A model generated the notes under the pieces. It was not told the DNA's origin. It made no database searches and worked only from the letters and a program-made list of their open reading frames with translations. The position numbers were made by a program, and so were the translations under genes. Shown here in pieces: positions 1-13,020 of a DNA stretch of 64,000 nt (position 1 is the stretch's first letter; each line of letters opens with the position of its first letter). The stretch spans positions 17,060,270 to 17,124,269 of the forward strand of contig OX637398.1 in the NCBI GenBank assembly GCA_951799425.1, written 5' to 3'. This DNA is from Ilex aquifolium (taxonomy: Eukaryota; Streptophyta; Magnoliopsida; Aquifoliales; Aquifoliaceae).

Positions 1-807
1 AAAAATTATCCAATAAAGATTTAATTTATCAAATCAACACCAAAGTAATATGTAATTTTATCCAATAAAAATTTAATTTATCAAATCAATTATTTAACAT
101 GAAAACCATCAAATTAACATTTAATTTCATCTAATTAATATTTAATTTATCAAATTAATACCAAATTAACATTCAATTCATCAAATTCACACCATATTAA
201 CATTCAATTCATACAATTTATATTCAAATTCATTCAACTAACACTCAATTCTAACAACGAAAATCATCTAATAAATATTTAATTTAACAAATCAACACCA
301 AAATAACATGAAATTTTATCCAATTCATATTTAATTTTTTAAATCGATATGAAAGTAGCATTCAGTTCGTCAAATCAACATTCAATTTCATCTAATAAAC
401 AATTAATTCATCAACTAAACATTGAAATTCAACTATCAACTTAGCATTCAATCTCAACCAATTAATATTCAATTCATCAAATTAATACCAAATTAATACC
501 AAATTAATATTCAATTCATCCAATTTATATTAAAATTCATTCAATTAACACTCAATTTATCAAATTAACATTGAAAATCATCCAATAAAGATTCAATTTA
601 ATAAATCAACAACAAAGTAACATAGAATTTCATCTAATAAACATTTAATTCATCAAATCGAAAGCAGATTAATATTGAATTCAACAAATTAATATTCGAT
701 TTTATCTAATAAAATTTATCAAATTAACATTCAAATTTAACTATTTAACATTAAATTCGTCAAATTAACATTCAATTTCATTCAATTAACATTCAATTCA
801 TAAAATT
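1..807. repeat. G-poor hierarchical satellite, block A1
   Basis: Degenerate tandem repeat built on the word ATTCAATTCATCAAATTAAC and its relatives. The plus strand is almost free of G. A recognisable anchor (tccaataaagatt and variants) recurs at about 9, 267 and 581, so the short words are arranged in units of about 260-315 bp. It continues after the inserted solo LTR at 5383. It is homologous to 43474-44310 in copy B. No coding potential. Confidence 0.85.
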
Positions 808-2309
808 TGTGACGCCCCAAAATCCGGGGGTCCGTTGATTACCCATCAACCCGCGGAATACCTGTAGATACCTAGTATCTCGATATCACACTGTTATGCC
901 CCATTTACTGGGGTCCATAACTTAACGAAATTTGGGCAGAGTCTCCTTTGTATAGGAAGCTCTACCCAATACCCAACCTGTGCAATACACAATTACTAGA
1001 CCCATCCGAGGTCAAATATAAAGCAATGGCCGCACTGGGTCCATGTATAAGTAAACATTGGCCACACTGGGTCCAATTAACCATACTTAAATCAAAACAT
1101 GAAAGGCTAATCTAACAATAGTCTTTATAAGTTCTATTACAATTATTTTACGCATTACATGCCCCAAAATATAGTTTCTAACATGTAATTACACAAAACA
1201 TTAAGTAAAGCCACATGCGGCTTTCTTCAAGCATGAGGGTCCAAAATGGAGCCATCCGCCGGTGTATCTCTCCCACCTGAAATGTGTTCCCGTATAGGGT
1301 GAGCCAACGCCCAGTAGAGTATTTCCTACAGACGCTACTCCTCAACCTATATGCATATGAAATGTTCACATGCAACATCCATAAATCCGTAACCATTCCA
1401 TCAAATAATATACAATTACATGATATAATGCTATAATGTCATGCCATGAATGAGGTGAGACCCACCCATGTGCACTCAACCCAAGTCCACTCTGACTCCC
1501 TTTACATGTCAATGCCATGTATGTTAAACCGGGCTACCTAAGCCCCATGAAATGAGATGAGACTCATGTACTCAACCCGAGCCCTCTCTGGCTCCTCAAC
1601 ACAATGTTAATGCCAAAGTGTTTGATGTATCATGAAATGAGATGTGACTCATTTATGCATTCACCCCGAGCCCTTCCCGGCTCGACAACACAATGTAATG
1701 TCAATGTGTATAACATGTCATGAGTGAGATGAGACTCAATCATATAACACAACCCGAGTCCTTCCCGACTCCCACAACACAATGCAATGTGTAATGAACC
1801 CGTCTTCGACAGAAAATATGATACTCATTGGATGAGTATATTTTATATCAAAATCTTGTGTCTTGTTGGGCAACGGATTTTGGAATTTCACCCTGGCTCC
1901 GTAAGCATTACACTTTTGCGGAAATTTCACCCCGGGAAGTGTATGAACCAAGTGATTCCGGGTCTTTCACCCGAGGAAGTCGCCATGCCCCTTCTTGCTA
2001 TACCCAGACACAAGTTTTACTTATGCAATGCAACCATGCGACTCAAAAAGGATCGTCGATCCACTTTTCTCCCGAGTCCACATATCAAGCACCAAACAAG
2101 GTGTTGATTAACCATGCACCACCTACACATGCCTCCACTAATGACTAATGTCCATGAATGGAGTTACCAATGTCATGCTCTATATGCAATAATGCTAATG
2201 AGCAATTTCTATGACCATATGCATTTAATACCACATAGATTGTGGTACAAACACCCATGCACAACATCCTTATGACACAATGTCCATGTATGTGATGTTC
2301 CCGTACATA

Positions 2310-3842
2310 CACTACAAGAAAAAAGGGTTTTTAAGGCGGTAAAGTACTGTCATAAAAAGTCTATTTGCTGTCACAAATACTTTTTGTGACGGCATTGTGG
2401 CGGCATTGCCTCGCCATAATAAGTGTGGTCTCAAAAGGTTTTTACGGCAGCAACAGTCTGTCTCAAATAGTATTTACGGCAGCAAGATCCTGCCGTAAAT
2501 AAGTTGTCACAAAAAATCTGACACTTTTGTTTTTATCACGGCGGCAAAAGTGCTGCCTCAAATACCATATTTGGCTACCGTAAAAAATAGAAGATATATT
2601 TGTGACGGCAACGATGCCGCCACAAAAAAAAAATTTAATTATTATAGACCGTTAATACCCTGTGCATATATACACTCCATACAACTTTTTTTTTTTTTGG
2701 TGGGGGAAGGAGGGAGGAAGGGGGCTTGAACCCTTGACCTCAAGAAGACAAAGCTTTCACAATGTAAGGAATATCATTAGACCAAAGACCCATTGATATC
2801 CATACAACTACCCAATTTAATATATAGATAAACACAAAAGTAAATATAATCAACATTTTCAAAAACATAGAAATATTTTCATATCCAAAAAAACAATCCC
2901 ACGAGTTAAACAAAATGTAAAGTATGCACTTTTATAAAACATAACGATCTATGAGTACAAGAAATTAATGCAAAAAGTTGAACATTTTTTCCGAACTATC
3001 TACTCTCACAGTGACATCTGAAAAAAATATAAAATTATTGTTACTATACTGAAATAATATTTATATACATATATACAATAAAGAACTAAAACAAGTTAGA
3101 ATATACATCAACAGAGGGCCACGCAATATTTCTCTGAACGGCTTGTCAAATTATGTAAATGACATATAAATGAGTCATATCGTATACATTTTTTATAATT
3201 AGTTTCACCAATACCTAATTTTTTTATAATCGTATCGTGACGAGTTCACTCGTTTACTCGTTTACTAAACATGTGGTTTAAGGAAGACTCAAACCCACTA
3301 ATTTTATGTCGTGTTAACGGGTCGTGTCATATTTTGACACTCCTAATTTTGATATAAAAACTTGACTTTGTAGAGTTTAATTTTTTTTTTCTTTGAACTA
3401 GAAATTGTCTTTTGATATTAAACTACGTAATTTTATAAAATATTACTTGTAACATGAAAAATAGTTGTTGCCAATACAAATTTTTTTTTAGAGTTTTTCT
3501 TTTTTAAACTATAAACTGTTTTTTTATTTAAAACAACATTTTAATAATTTATGAAATATTATATACGACGGGAAAAATGGCTGCCATAAATATAAAAAAT
3601 TATTTTGAATTTATAAATATTACTTGAGGCAGGAAAAATAGCTGTCTCAAATACAAATTTTTTTTTTGAGTTTATGACACTATTTATGGCAGAAAAAATA
3701 ACTGCCACAAATATTAACACAAACACGCTTTTTGTGACAGCAAACACAGCCGCCACAAAAAATTGTCTCAAATACGTCTTTTGTGACGGCGAACACATCC
3801 GCCGTAAAAAATTTGTCACAAAAGCCCATTTTTCTTGTAGTG
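2310..3842. mobile_element. Non-autonomous CACTA (En/Spm) element
   Basis: Terminal inverted repeats CACTACAAGAAAAAAGGG (left) and the complement of CCCATTTTTCTTGTAGTG (right) differ at one position. A perfect 3-bp target duplication ATA lies at 2307-2309 and 3843-3845, as expected for CACTA. Subterminal regions carry many copies of TGTGACGGC or TGCCGTAAAT-like words in both orientations, the usual transposase-binding architecture. At 1533 bp it has no transposase frame, so it must be mobilised in trans. It sits inside the solo LTR 808-5377 and contains a SINE. Confidence 0.93.
2687..2798 (-). mobile_element. tRNA-derived SINE nested in the CACTA element
   Basis: Read on the minus strand it has a tRNA-like head with an A-box-like TTGGTCTAATGATAT, a B box GGTTCAAGCC, and a 3' A tail (the T run at 2687-2698). 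It is flanked by an 11-bp direct repeat TCCATACAACT at 2676-2686 and 2799-2809. This is the structure of a plant RNA-polymerase-III SINE retroposed by a LINE. About 112 bp. Confidence 0.85.
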
Positions 3843-5382
3843 ATATGCAATGTAATGACCCATTGATTCTCTCATGCAATGTTCATATGTAATGAATGCT
3901 ATATGAACTGTCTCTACCACATTCCAACATATGGTATTAACAACAACCATGCACACACACCACTCATGATGTGAATTCCCCGTGCATATGCAATGCGATG
4001 TATCATTGCAATAACATTATGTCACATATGTAATGCATGCCATATGGACTAAATTAACATAATCAATTCCATTCCATGACAATATACATTATAAACGTAT
4101 AAATTCCATGTTTCATCACAACAATTGATATATCAAAATATATATCTGACATTCACAATTTTCAACATAAATCATATCGTACACATATGATTTTCATTTA
4201 CCACATAAGACATAACATGTTATTCATCATATAACAATTTCAATCCATTTAGGTATTTTGTCAAACACCTTCAAGGCAAACAACATGGTAACACATATGA
4301 TGCCCAATTTCCACATAATTCAAGAAATTCCAATAGGCAATTTCTACATACCAATCTAGGATAAAATTATTTTACCTAAATTCCACCAATAGTCAAGTGT
4401 AATTTTCTAACAACCTACCCACCATCGTCATTATTCCATAACCATATACATATAAATATATGTATACATAGGTCAATATATATATATATATCCAGCCCAT
4501 TTATCATAGGCATTTCTAGGTAAGAAATCAACCCAAGTAGGAGAACCCCTACCTCTTGTAGCGTGAGAATCCCGTAGGAAGCTCCTAAGACCCGAAAACC
4601 CAACTCGAAGCTTGATTTTTCCAAATCCCGATTTTTCACCTTCGGTGAAAATCTTCATTTTTGGTACCCACGCGTAGCCCTCGTCGACGTGATCACTTCT
4701 CCCTTCTAGCTCGACGGAATTCGAGCAAAGAAATACAACTCGAATCTTGATTTTCGTACACCCCCACCCGTTCACCTTCGGTGAAACTTGTTGTTTTTGG
4801 TACCCACGCGTAGCCCTCGTCGCGTAGATGAACTTTGCCTTTTGAATCGACGAATTCCGACGGACGGAACTCCCGAAATCGGAGCGGGAAGCTTGGAGAT
4901 CAAAACTTTTCTCTCTCCTTCAACTCCAACGTTGCCCACTGGTTTTCAGCAGAGAAATCTGCTGAAAATTAGATATTTTCCCCTTTTTATAATTTTAAAG
5001 ACTTGGCCCGAGTCGTGCCACGTGTCCCCCACTTGTCCGGGTCCGTTTTCGCCCCGAAACGATTAATTTCGTCCCGGTTTAAGTTCAAATTATTTTATAT
5101 AAACTCTATCTAAATTATTTTCCAAATTTCCAAATTTTATTAAAAAAATCGTCTTTGGGGGTCACCCGACACCCGTCGCCTCGAAAAACGTGAAAAATCC
5201 GACTATTTCGGAATTTGATGAAATTTTACATGGTCACTAGATTTCGCGAGACGAATTCAACGGCGAAGTCCGTTTCGTCATCCGAGCTCTAGAAAAATTC
5301 AGGTTCGCAACCCATTCATAGTGGCAAGTTATTGTTTTGCCCCTTTGTGAATAGTTCAAATTTTCCGGGGTTTCACAAAATT

Positions 5383-5952
5383 AGCCCCATATTAACATTC
5401 AATTCATAAAATGTATATTCAAATTCATCCAATTGACATTCAATTCATCAAATTAATATCCAAAATCATATAATAAAAATTCAATTAATCAAATCAATAC
5501 CAAAGTAACATATAATTTTATCCAACAAATTTTTAATTCATCAAATTTATACCAAATGAACATTCAATTTCATATAATAAGCGTTCAATTAATCAAATTA
5601 ACATTCAAATTCAACTATTAAACATTAAATTTATCAAATTAGCATTTTATTTCATCCGATTAATATTTAATTTATCAAATTAACACCAAATTAGAATTCA
5701 ATTCATCCAATTAATATTATTTTCATTAAATTAACACCAACTTAACATTTAATTCATCAAATTGAAATAAAAAATCATCCAATAAAGATTTAATTTATCA
5801 AATAACCACCAAAGTGACATGAAAATTTATCCAATAAACATTTAATTCACTAAATCAATACCAAATTTGTATTCAATTCAAAAAATTAATATTCAAATTC
5901 AACTATTTAACATTAAATTCATCAAATTAACATTCAATTTCATCAAATTAAG
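5383..5952. repeat. G-poor hierarchical satellite, block A2
   Basis: Continuation of the satellite interrupted by the solo LTR. The last 21 bp (5932-5952) are the left target-site duplication of LINE copy A. It aligns closely with 44330-44861, including the same anchor spacing, which shows that the LINE flanks are homologous in the two copies. Confidence 0.85.
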
Positions 5953-6209
5953 GTGTCTCACTCGTAGGGGTTCTCTCTTCACGGTACTGGAGTCCTCGTC
6001 TTTCTTAGGGCTTCTCCTAGTGATGGTTTTTGTCGTTTCTTTTTCATCTATTTTGTCCCACAATGATTTGTGTAGCTTTTGTTTGTTTATGAATTGTTAT
6101 CTCTCTGGTTTTTTCTTTGTCTACAGGTCTTGTGTTTTGACTTTGTTGCCTAGTGCTTACTCTGCCGACACTGTTTCTATCTATTAACTGTAGTTTTCTT
6201 TGAATTCCA

Positions 6210-7676
6210 ATGGATGAAGAAATGGAAAAGTTGTGGGGCGGATTGAAGTTGTCTGAGGAGGAGAGCGTGGAGGTGAATATCTTTGGAGGAGATGATGGTA
6301 ATTTGAATGAGATGGGGAAGCTATGTTTGCTTGGGAGAGTTCTTACAAAGAAGCAGTTTAATAAGAATGGCCTAAAAAGCACCATGAAATTGGTCTGAAA
6401 TCTGGGTAGTGTGAAATTTAAAGAGATTGGTTTTAATCTTTTCTTATTCTAGTTTAGGAGTTGTTCAGATAAAAAGAGGGTGTTAGAAGGGATGCCATAG
6501 TCTTTTGACAATCAATTGGTGATGTTAAGGGAGTATAAAGGTAATGTGCAACCCTCGAATTTCTAGTTAACTCAATGCCCATTTTGTATTCATGTTCATA
6601 ATCTCCCTCTGAACTGCATGACTCAGTCTACTGGGAAGATCATAGGGGAAAGACTAGGAAATTATATGGAGACGGACTTAACACTAGAGGGATCAGGGTG
6701 GGGAAAATTCCTACGAATTAGAGTCAACGTTGAGGTATCCAAACCTTTGCTGAGAGGCATGACGTTGAAAAGTGAGGGAGGTGTGTCATCCATAATTTAT
6801 TTTAAGTATGAGAGGTTACCAAATTTCTGCTACTTTTGTGGTCGCCTGGGACATGGGGAGAGGGACTGTGAGCAACGGTTGGAAGGAAGTGAGTCCTCTG
6901 AAAAATTAATGCCACAATTTAGGCCGTGGTTGCGGGTGGTGGGAGAGAAAGGTAGATCAGGAATGAATACGCAAAGACAAAAATCTTAGTCCATTAGGGA
7001 TGGTGTCGAAAACTCCAGTGAAGGGAGGTTCAATGGAGATTCTTTGCCTAAGGAAATTCCTGATGTTTCGCTAGTGGAGAAGGAGGAGACGATAATTTCG
7101 GGTAGGAGATCTCAAATTGTAGGAAAGGATGCTGGAGTTCCGCAGTCTAAGGGGAATTTAACAATGAAGATGGGAAGTGCATCTCTTGGAACAGCACCTT
7201 GTCCTCAATTGCCAACTGTGTTCTCTTTCAAAGATTCTGCGTTCCAACGAAACGTGGGAAACAGCTATGATTCGGGTCATGGGGTAGAGGGCTCTATTTC
7301 GAGTGGGCTTATTTTTAAAAGCCCAAACCCACAACCCGATAAAAGGAGGGTTAAGTTAGGTGAGTTGGATCCGATCGAGGGTTGGACCATGAATTAAGGC
7401 ATGTAGAAATCCCAATACATAAGGATTTTTCAGTCCACTGTTACCGATTCAGCGATAGACAAAGAGAAGAGAGTTGTGGTGGAGGAAGCAACAGAAATCC
7501 CTGAAGTTAAAAAGAGAGTGCCAAGAAGAGGAGGAACAGGGGTTACAGCAGCGGCTGGATCCTCATTGGTGCTGGGTAAGAGAAAAAATGAAGAAGGGGA
7601 GGACATTCGAGCTGAAATGGAGGCGGAGTTACCAGTATCGAAAAAAAAAGGTGAGATTTCTAACAGTAATACATGA
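6210..7676 (+). pseudogene. LINE copy A ORF1 (nucleic-acid-binding, zinc knuckle)
   Basis: ATG at 6210 follows a 257-bp leader. Frames show an N-terminal segment of the kind found in plant LINE ORF1 (MDEEMEKLW), then near 6827-6870 a CCHC knuckle CYFCGRLGHGERDC (C-X2-C-X4-H-X4-C), then a basic, low-complexity tail. In the family this protein coats LINE RNA. The frame is broken by stops at 6396-6398 (TGA in place of an expected Trp) and 6498-6500 (TAG in place of an expected Trp), and by others. The 6498 stop is shared with copy B, so ORF1 was lost before the duplication. Confidence 0.8.
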
Positions 7677-7735
7677 ATGTCTTCTACCCCTAATGATCCA
7701 AAGGCAGACTCTAGTTTCTAGGCCTACCTATTACC

Positions 7736-8518
7736 ATGAAAATCTTGAGCTGGAACTACCGAGGGATTGGGCATCCTCGGACAATTCATACACTTCACAA
7801 TTTTGTGAAGACCCAAAAGCCTGATTTTGTTTTCTTGATGGAGACGAAGTGTAAAAAAATGTTCATTGATTGACTGAAAATGTAGTGGGGTATGAATGGA
7901 GTGGTTGTGGACGCGATTGGGAAGACAGGCAGTTTGGGTCTACTACGACAGAAAAATCAAATTGTTTCCCTTCAAAGTTTTTCAAAAAGACATATGGATG
8001 TGATAATCAATATGGGTGAAAAAAAGTGAGTGGAGGTTTGTAGGTTTTTATGGTGAACCAGAGGCATTTCAAATGAAGGAATCTTGGGAGTTACTGCAAT
8101 ATTTAGGAACTGCCTCAAATTTGCCATGGCTATGTTTGGGTGATTTCAATGAGATTTTAATCCAAAGTGAGAAAAAGGGATGGAATATAAGGGCAGATTG
8201 GCAAATGCAGGATTTTAGAGAAGCTTTAGATAGGTGCTCTTTGCTGGATTTGTGGGTTATCCTTTTAACTGGTGTAATAACAGACCGGATCTGCATACCG
8301 TATTGGAGAGACTAGACCGATACTGTGCGAATTTAGCTTGGTGTGCTCTTTTTCCATCTGCCACTGTGATTCATAGTTTTAGTCATGTTTTCGATTACTA
8401 TAAAGTGGTGTTGGATATGGAATCAAGATTCAGGTCAAGAGGGAGAACAAGGTGGTAAAAAAATTTAGATTTGAAGCATGTTGGGTGAAAAGAAAGGATG
8501 TTGAACATGTAATCCGAA
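7736..8518 (+). pseudogene. LINE copy A ORF2, endonuclease part
   Basis: ATG at 7736 opens MKILSWNYRGIGHPR, the start of the exonuclease-endonuclease-phosphatase domain that nicks target DNA. Further on, FLMETKCKK and WLCLGDFNEIL match conserved endonuclease blocks, with the Glu of METK and the Asp/Asn of GDFNE. Several stops and frame changes interrupt it. It is cut by the hAT insertion at 8519 and resumes at 13177. Confidence 0.82.
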
Positions 8519-8560
8519 CAAGGACGGAGCCAGGATTTTTGTTTATCCCGGGCTAAGCTA

Positions 8561-8680
8561 AGCATTCATATGACTAACAAAATACAAATGTAAACTCATA
8601 AACATATATTTAATAATACAAGCATTCATATGACTAACAAAATACAAATGTAAACTCATAAACATATATTTAATAATACA
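8561..8680. repeat. Perfect 60-bp tandem duplication in the hAT subterminal region
   Basis: Bases 8561-8620 are repeated exactly at 8621-8680, followed by a partial third unit to about 8699. It lies between the left terminus and the transposase stop codon. Exact identity points to a very recent duplication, or to one kept by replication slippage. Confidence 0.95.
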
Positions 8681-8702
8681 AATGTAAACTCATAAACACT
8701 TA

Positions 8703-11174
8703 CTAATGAAATTGGACTCTTCGATCCTTCCTAGAACAAAAGGCATCTATTATTGAGTCTGTATCGATTGTCTCCGTTATTTCTCTTTCAATGTAGACAA
8801 CTAATGAATCAGTCAAATACTCATCTTCCATCTTGTTACGAAGAGTACTTTTGACATGTTTCATGGCTGAAAATGTTCTTTCTGAAGTTGCCGTAGAAAC
8901 GGGAAGAGTTAAAATAAGACGAATCAACCTATCAATCAAATTGTAGGACTCTGTCTTATTTGTTTCTACTAAACCACGACATAATTCTGAAATTGTAGAC
9001 AAACTTTGAAACCTCTCATGGCGAACCACATCAAATTGATAATGATCTAGTTGACATTTCAAATGATGCATGTCTTGTCTATCAAAATCAGCTGCATAAA
9101 ACTTCTCAGCAAGTACACAAATGCGATCAGGATTGAAAGATTTAAAGTTGTCCCGAGGATCTAAAGCAGAGCTGAGCATAAGCAATTCCATTGTCTCTTC
9201 ATTGAATCTACTATGTAACTCTTCTAACTGATGATCAATCGTAGCATTAAATATGTCCATGTGATAGTGATGATCAACTGTAATGTTATCATTATGTTGA
9301 CATGAACGTCTTGCCCCTTTGTACTGAGTGCTCATATCAGGTATATCGACATCAAATTTCATGCAAATTGATTTCACATGGTCAAGGAGATAATTAAAAC
9401 CTTCTGCTCGCAAGGTTTGAAGCAATGATTTTGTCGATGAGACTAAATTCATTGCATTCAAAATATCTAATGATTTATGCTGCAATGTCCGACAAAGCAT
9501 ATCCGTAATCCCCATAATCTTGTGCATAAGATGCAATATGAATATGAAATCGAAGGACTTCATTGCCATTAAAGAACCACCAGCTTCCCCACGAATTGTA
9601 TTTGAAGATCATTCGTTAACCATACATTCAAACACACTAATGATAGCATCATACATATCTATCAGACCGCAAATGGATTCAAAATGTGAGCTCCAACGAG
9701 TAGTACCAGCTCGATGCAAAGTACCCATCTGATTAGCCCCTTTACCAGTCTCTCGTTCACCACTAGTTATCCCCCTTTCAATCTCAATAGCTTGGGCAGA
9801 TCGCAACTCTGTATGACGCTTAGGAGAAGCATTAATAAGATTGACAATGCATGTCAATTTGGAAAAGAATTGCCATATTGAAATCTCATCTTCAGCAGTT
9901 GCAACTAATGCAAGTTGTAAACGATGAGCAAAACAATGAACATAGTATGCATACTCACATTCATTGCGGAACAAAGCTTGCAATCCATTAAATGCACCAC
10001 GCATGTTGCTAGCACCATCATATCCCTGACCTCGTAAATCTCGAATGTGCAAATTGTGTCGAGTAAGAACTTCTGATATTTTCTTCTTAAGAGTTAAAGA
10101 AGTGGTATCTTTAACATGCACAATCTCAAAAAATCTCTCCTGCAAAAAATCCTGAATATCAACAAATCTCAAAACAATTGCCATATGTTCTTTATTTGAT
10201 GCATCCTTTGCTTCATCAACCAAAATACAAAACTTGGCATTTCCAACTTCTTCACGGATTTTTTCTCTTACTTTAGTAGCTAGAATATTCAAAATATCTT
10301 TTTGGATCATAGGAGACGTATACTTTGCATTTCCTGGAGCTTTTTCTAAGACAACATCATTTATCTCAACATTCAACTTTGCCATCAAACTAATCATCTC
10401 AATTAGATTACCACGGTTCTTTGACATTACAGATTCATCACGACCTCTCAAGGCACATCCCTGTAAAGTAAGCCATTGAACACTATCAATGGTAGCCTTA
10501 AGACGCAATCGATTTTTCTTTATTTCTTCTGAACTTTGAACATTCATAACTTTATCAATGTGCACTGATATATTCTTCAACGCCTCAACATTTCTCACAG
10601 CATTATTGTGTGTGGAAACAGGACCTCCCATATGTGACAAGAAAACACATTTGAACCCATTATTCACTCTCTTCCAGCTACTAAAACCATCAACGGTAAA
10701 TGCAGGATGTAGAAGTTCACGACCTTGAAAAACAAAGCACGGAAAGCAAAATGCCGCATCTTTTGAAATAGAATACTCTAGCCATGGAAATTTTTTGTAC
10801 CAACTTTCTTGAAATCTTCGATTTTGAACTCCAGTTTTAGTCCTCGGATACTCAGCCAAGATAGGTTGATTTGGTCCCCACTTTATATAAGCACGTCTAA
10901 CTTCATCTTGATTATAAGCAGGATGTTTCCATATCGGAATACGCAATGCGGGATCTCGTTCAAGTTCATTCTCATCAAAAGGAATCCTTGGAACTTTTGT
11001 TTGAGGTTGAGGACCTTGAGGTTCAACAACCGCAGGAATCATAGGAACATCAACACTTGTTGATGTTTCTACTAAACTCAAAGGTTCAAGACTAGAATTT
11101 GATGTTTCTTCTCCACTTTTCTTTTTGAAGAACGAAAAAATTATTTTTGCTCTTTTTCGTTCTTGATTTTCCAT
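8703..11174 (-). pseudogene. hAT transposase, TTF-type zinc finger with hAT dimerisation domain, one internal stop
   Basis: Taking the ATG at 11174 (MENQERKRAK, directly after a splice-acceptor-like TTTATTAG), the frame runs 824 codons to 8703, the usual size of the plant TTF/DUF4371/hAT family, interrupted once by TGA at 9609-9611 (codon 522). Everything before and after is in one frame. The N-terminal part has a TTF-type zinc finger (FCFPCF then the His-rich GGPVSTHNNAV). The RNase-H-like core shows CILVDEAKD (Asp about 320) and GYDGASNMRG (Asp about 386). The C-terminal dimerisation block includes LPVSTATSERTFSAMK. The enzyme would cut and paste the element in the nucleus. The stop may be a CGA-to-TGA change. 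The alternative upstream ATG at 11381 adds a hydrophobic stretch unlike the family. Confidence 0.9.
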
Positions 11175-12616
11175 CCTAATAAAGTAGAGATAGGGTTGAA
11201 AATTAGAGAAACAAACTAGAGAAACTAACATATTCCTAGACCTCACACATTTCATTACCAAATCTAATTTTGTTCCTCTGTCCCAAAAAACACCTAGGAA
11301 CATATCATACCCAAATTGCACATTCAATTGATATCCAACATAATTACATAATACAAAGCAAAAAAAATTCAAGAAGCCCACAAATCAAAAAAAGGAATAC
11401 TCTCAACTCGAACACATAAGCTCAAGGTTGTTTATATGTATGTGTGTGTCACGACAATTGGTTTGGGAAGATGCTTCATCTTTTGTATATCAACCACTCA
11501 GTGAGTGTTGGGAGTGGTGGATGCGGAAGTGGCTGCCATTTAATCTAAACCTCCAATGTCAGGGTTGTCAGTCCTACTATTTATTGCACTAGATTAAACC
11601 TATTGGTTCTCCTTTGTTTTTAATTGATCTGTTCTGTACACAATTAACTCATGTCTGGTATTGGTGTGCATAAAAAATAAATTGTTAGTGTAACAAACCA
11701 ATTGCTGTTTCGTTCAATGATAAACATTGTGTGCATATTGGGATCTATAGATTTGTAATGAAGTTCCTGAATGCTTTTGTGGATATTGATCTGTTGGTGA
11801 ATTTAAGCCCTAAAACTTCATGGGTGATTAAATGCTACATCATAGTTACACTCGGATTTAGCAAATATGACATTTAGCATATCTGAATGCTTTTATGGTG
11901 AATGCGCAAAGAAAAAACTTGTGAATTCTACATAGTAATAATAAAAAATAATAATAAAATTTGAACTTAATTTGAATTTAATTTGAACTTAATTTGCACC
12001 CAAAAAAAAATTAATAAAATAAAGATAATGAACTACCAGCCAAGAAAAATGAACTACAAATCCAATTGGCAACACAGAATTTACCAGCACAACATGGAAC
12101 TAATGTGCTTTAAACGAGTTTATTTTCCACGATTATTTTGAGTTTTAACATAGATCTCTATGAATGTAAGAGAAAATTCTGCCTACTTTTTTTCCTTTCT
12201 TTTAGGCCTTAAATGGATCATTTCTTAGCAACACAACTTGGGTCAAGGAAAAATTAACATGAAATGGCAACTTATAGTCAAAACAGATCAAATAAAAGGC
12301 AAAAAAAAAAAAAGTCAAAACAGATCAAGTTATCCTCTCATATTCCTGCTAATTACAGATTTATGGGAAACAAAGCCTCCATTTTCAATTCAATTTTATA
12401 ATGGTTCGATGTTAATCACAGTACAATTTTATCAATAAACATAGTTCATATCGTGTTCCCTTGATTGAATTCCCCGTTGTATTTCGAATATTCAAAAGCT
12501 TACAAGTGCAGCTCTGTTGATATCCCCCATTCTACAGACAACCCATCAATTGGCAACACAGAATTTAATAGGCCAACCAAGAAAAATGAAGGAATTATCG
12601 TAGGGTTCATACAAAT
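11175..12616 (-). other. hAT leader/intron region without recognisable gene
   Basis: About 1.4 kb between the transposase start and the upstream exon-like segment. The minus strand has an acceptor-like TTTATTAG just before the transposase ATG, so this may be a 5' intron. AT-rich, with no conserved protein frame. Confidence 0.45.
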
Positions 12617-12670
12617 CTACAAACACAAATTTAGATTGTGATAAAAACAGAGAAGGCGATGAGTTCGAAC

Positions 12671-12817
12671 CTTGGTTTTGGTCTCGATTTTGACAGCTAG
12701 AGAGCTAATCCTGGTGGATAGAATTCCGGTGAGATATTCGCCGGCGATGGGGTTGAAGAAGTAAAAACCTGGCTGAGCAGTAACAAAGTGTAGTTTCTTA
12801 ACTTTCTTGATCCTCAT
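12671..12817 (-). other. Possible 5' exon or captured exon in the hAT leader
   Basis: ATG at 12817 opens 49 codons (MRIKKVKKLHFVTAQPGFYF and onward) with balanced coding-like composition, ending in AAG followed by GTTCG, a plausible splice donor at 12670. Joining to the acceptor before the transposase ATG would be out of frame, so it is either a leader exon with an upstream frame or a captured host exon. I do not recognise the peptide. Confidence 0.3.
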
Positions 12818-13020
12818 AGCTGTGGCCTGTGTGATGTATCTGTAGACACTAGAGTCTAGACTAGAGAGAGAGAGATTTGATGGAAGGAGAGCAGGACTGC
12901 AGGAGCTGCCTGTGTTGCGCCGTTGCTTGTCCGAAAATTTGGGGAAGGGACTTGCGTGAGAGAGGAGCTCTGCAAATTGCAGGTGGGTTGGATGGGATTT
13001 ATCTGATTTTGGGGAAGCAG

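Larger units (their letters stand above)
808..5377 (-). mobile_element. Solo LTR, gypsy-type, split by a CACTA element
   Basis: It starts TGTGACGCCCC and ends TTTCACA on the plus strand and is flanked by a perfect 5-bp target duplication AAATT (803-807 and 5378-5382). After removing the CACTA insertion it is about 3.0 kb. No internal gag-pol region is present, so it is a solo LTR fossil, presumably left by LTR-LTR recombination. The block near 905-1000 (gggcagagtctcc) is shared with the LTRs of the complete gypsy element at 48967-58121, where that order is antisense, so this copy reads on the minus strand. Copy B has the empty site at 44311-44315. Small open frames inside are not genes. Confidence 0.85.

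Noticed and set aside
1-807. CRISPR-like or telomere-like array
   Set aside because: Words are diverged, without unique spacers, and not TTTAGGG; this is an AT-rich satellite in a plant genome.
1787-2148. Two 106-codon frames in the first solo LTR
   Set aside because: LTR sequence; no similarity to a protein family, and the related LTR at 14504-17056 does not keep the frame.
3559-3892. Frames over the right end of the CACTA element
   Set aside because: They run through the subterminal repeats and across the terminus; typical chance frames.
12655-12675. tRNA B-box-like GAGTTCGAACC as a possible third SINE
   Set aside because: No A box at the right distance, no A tail and no target duplication.
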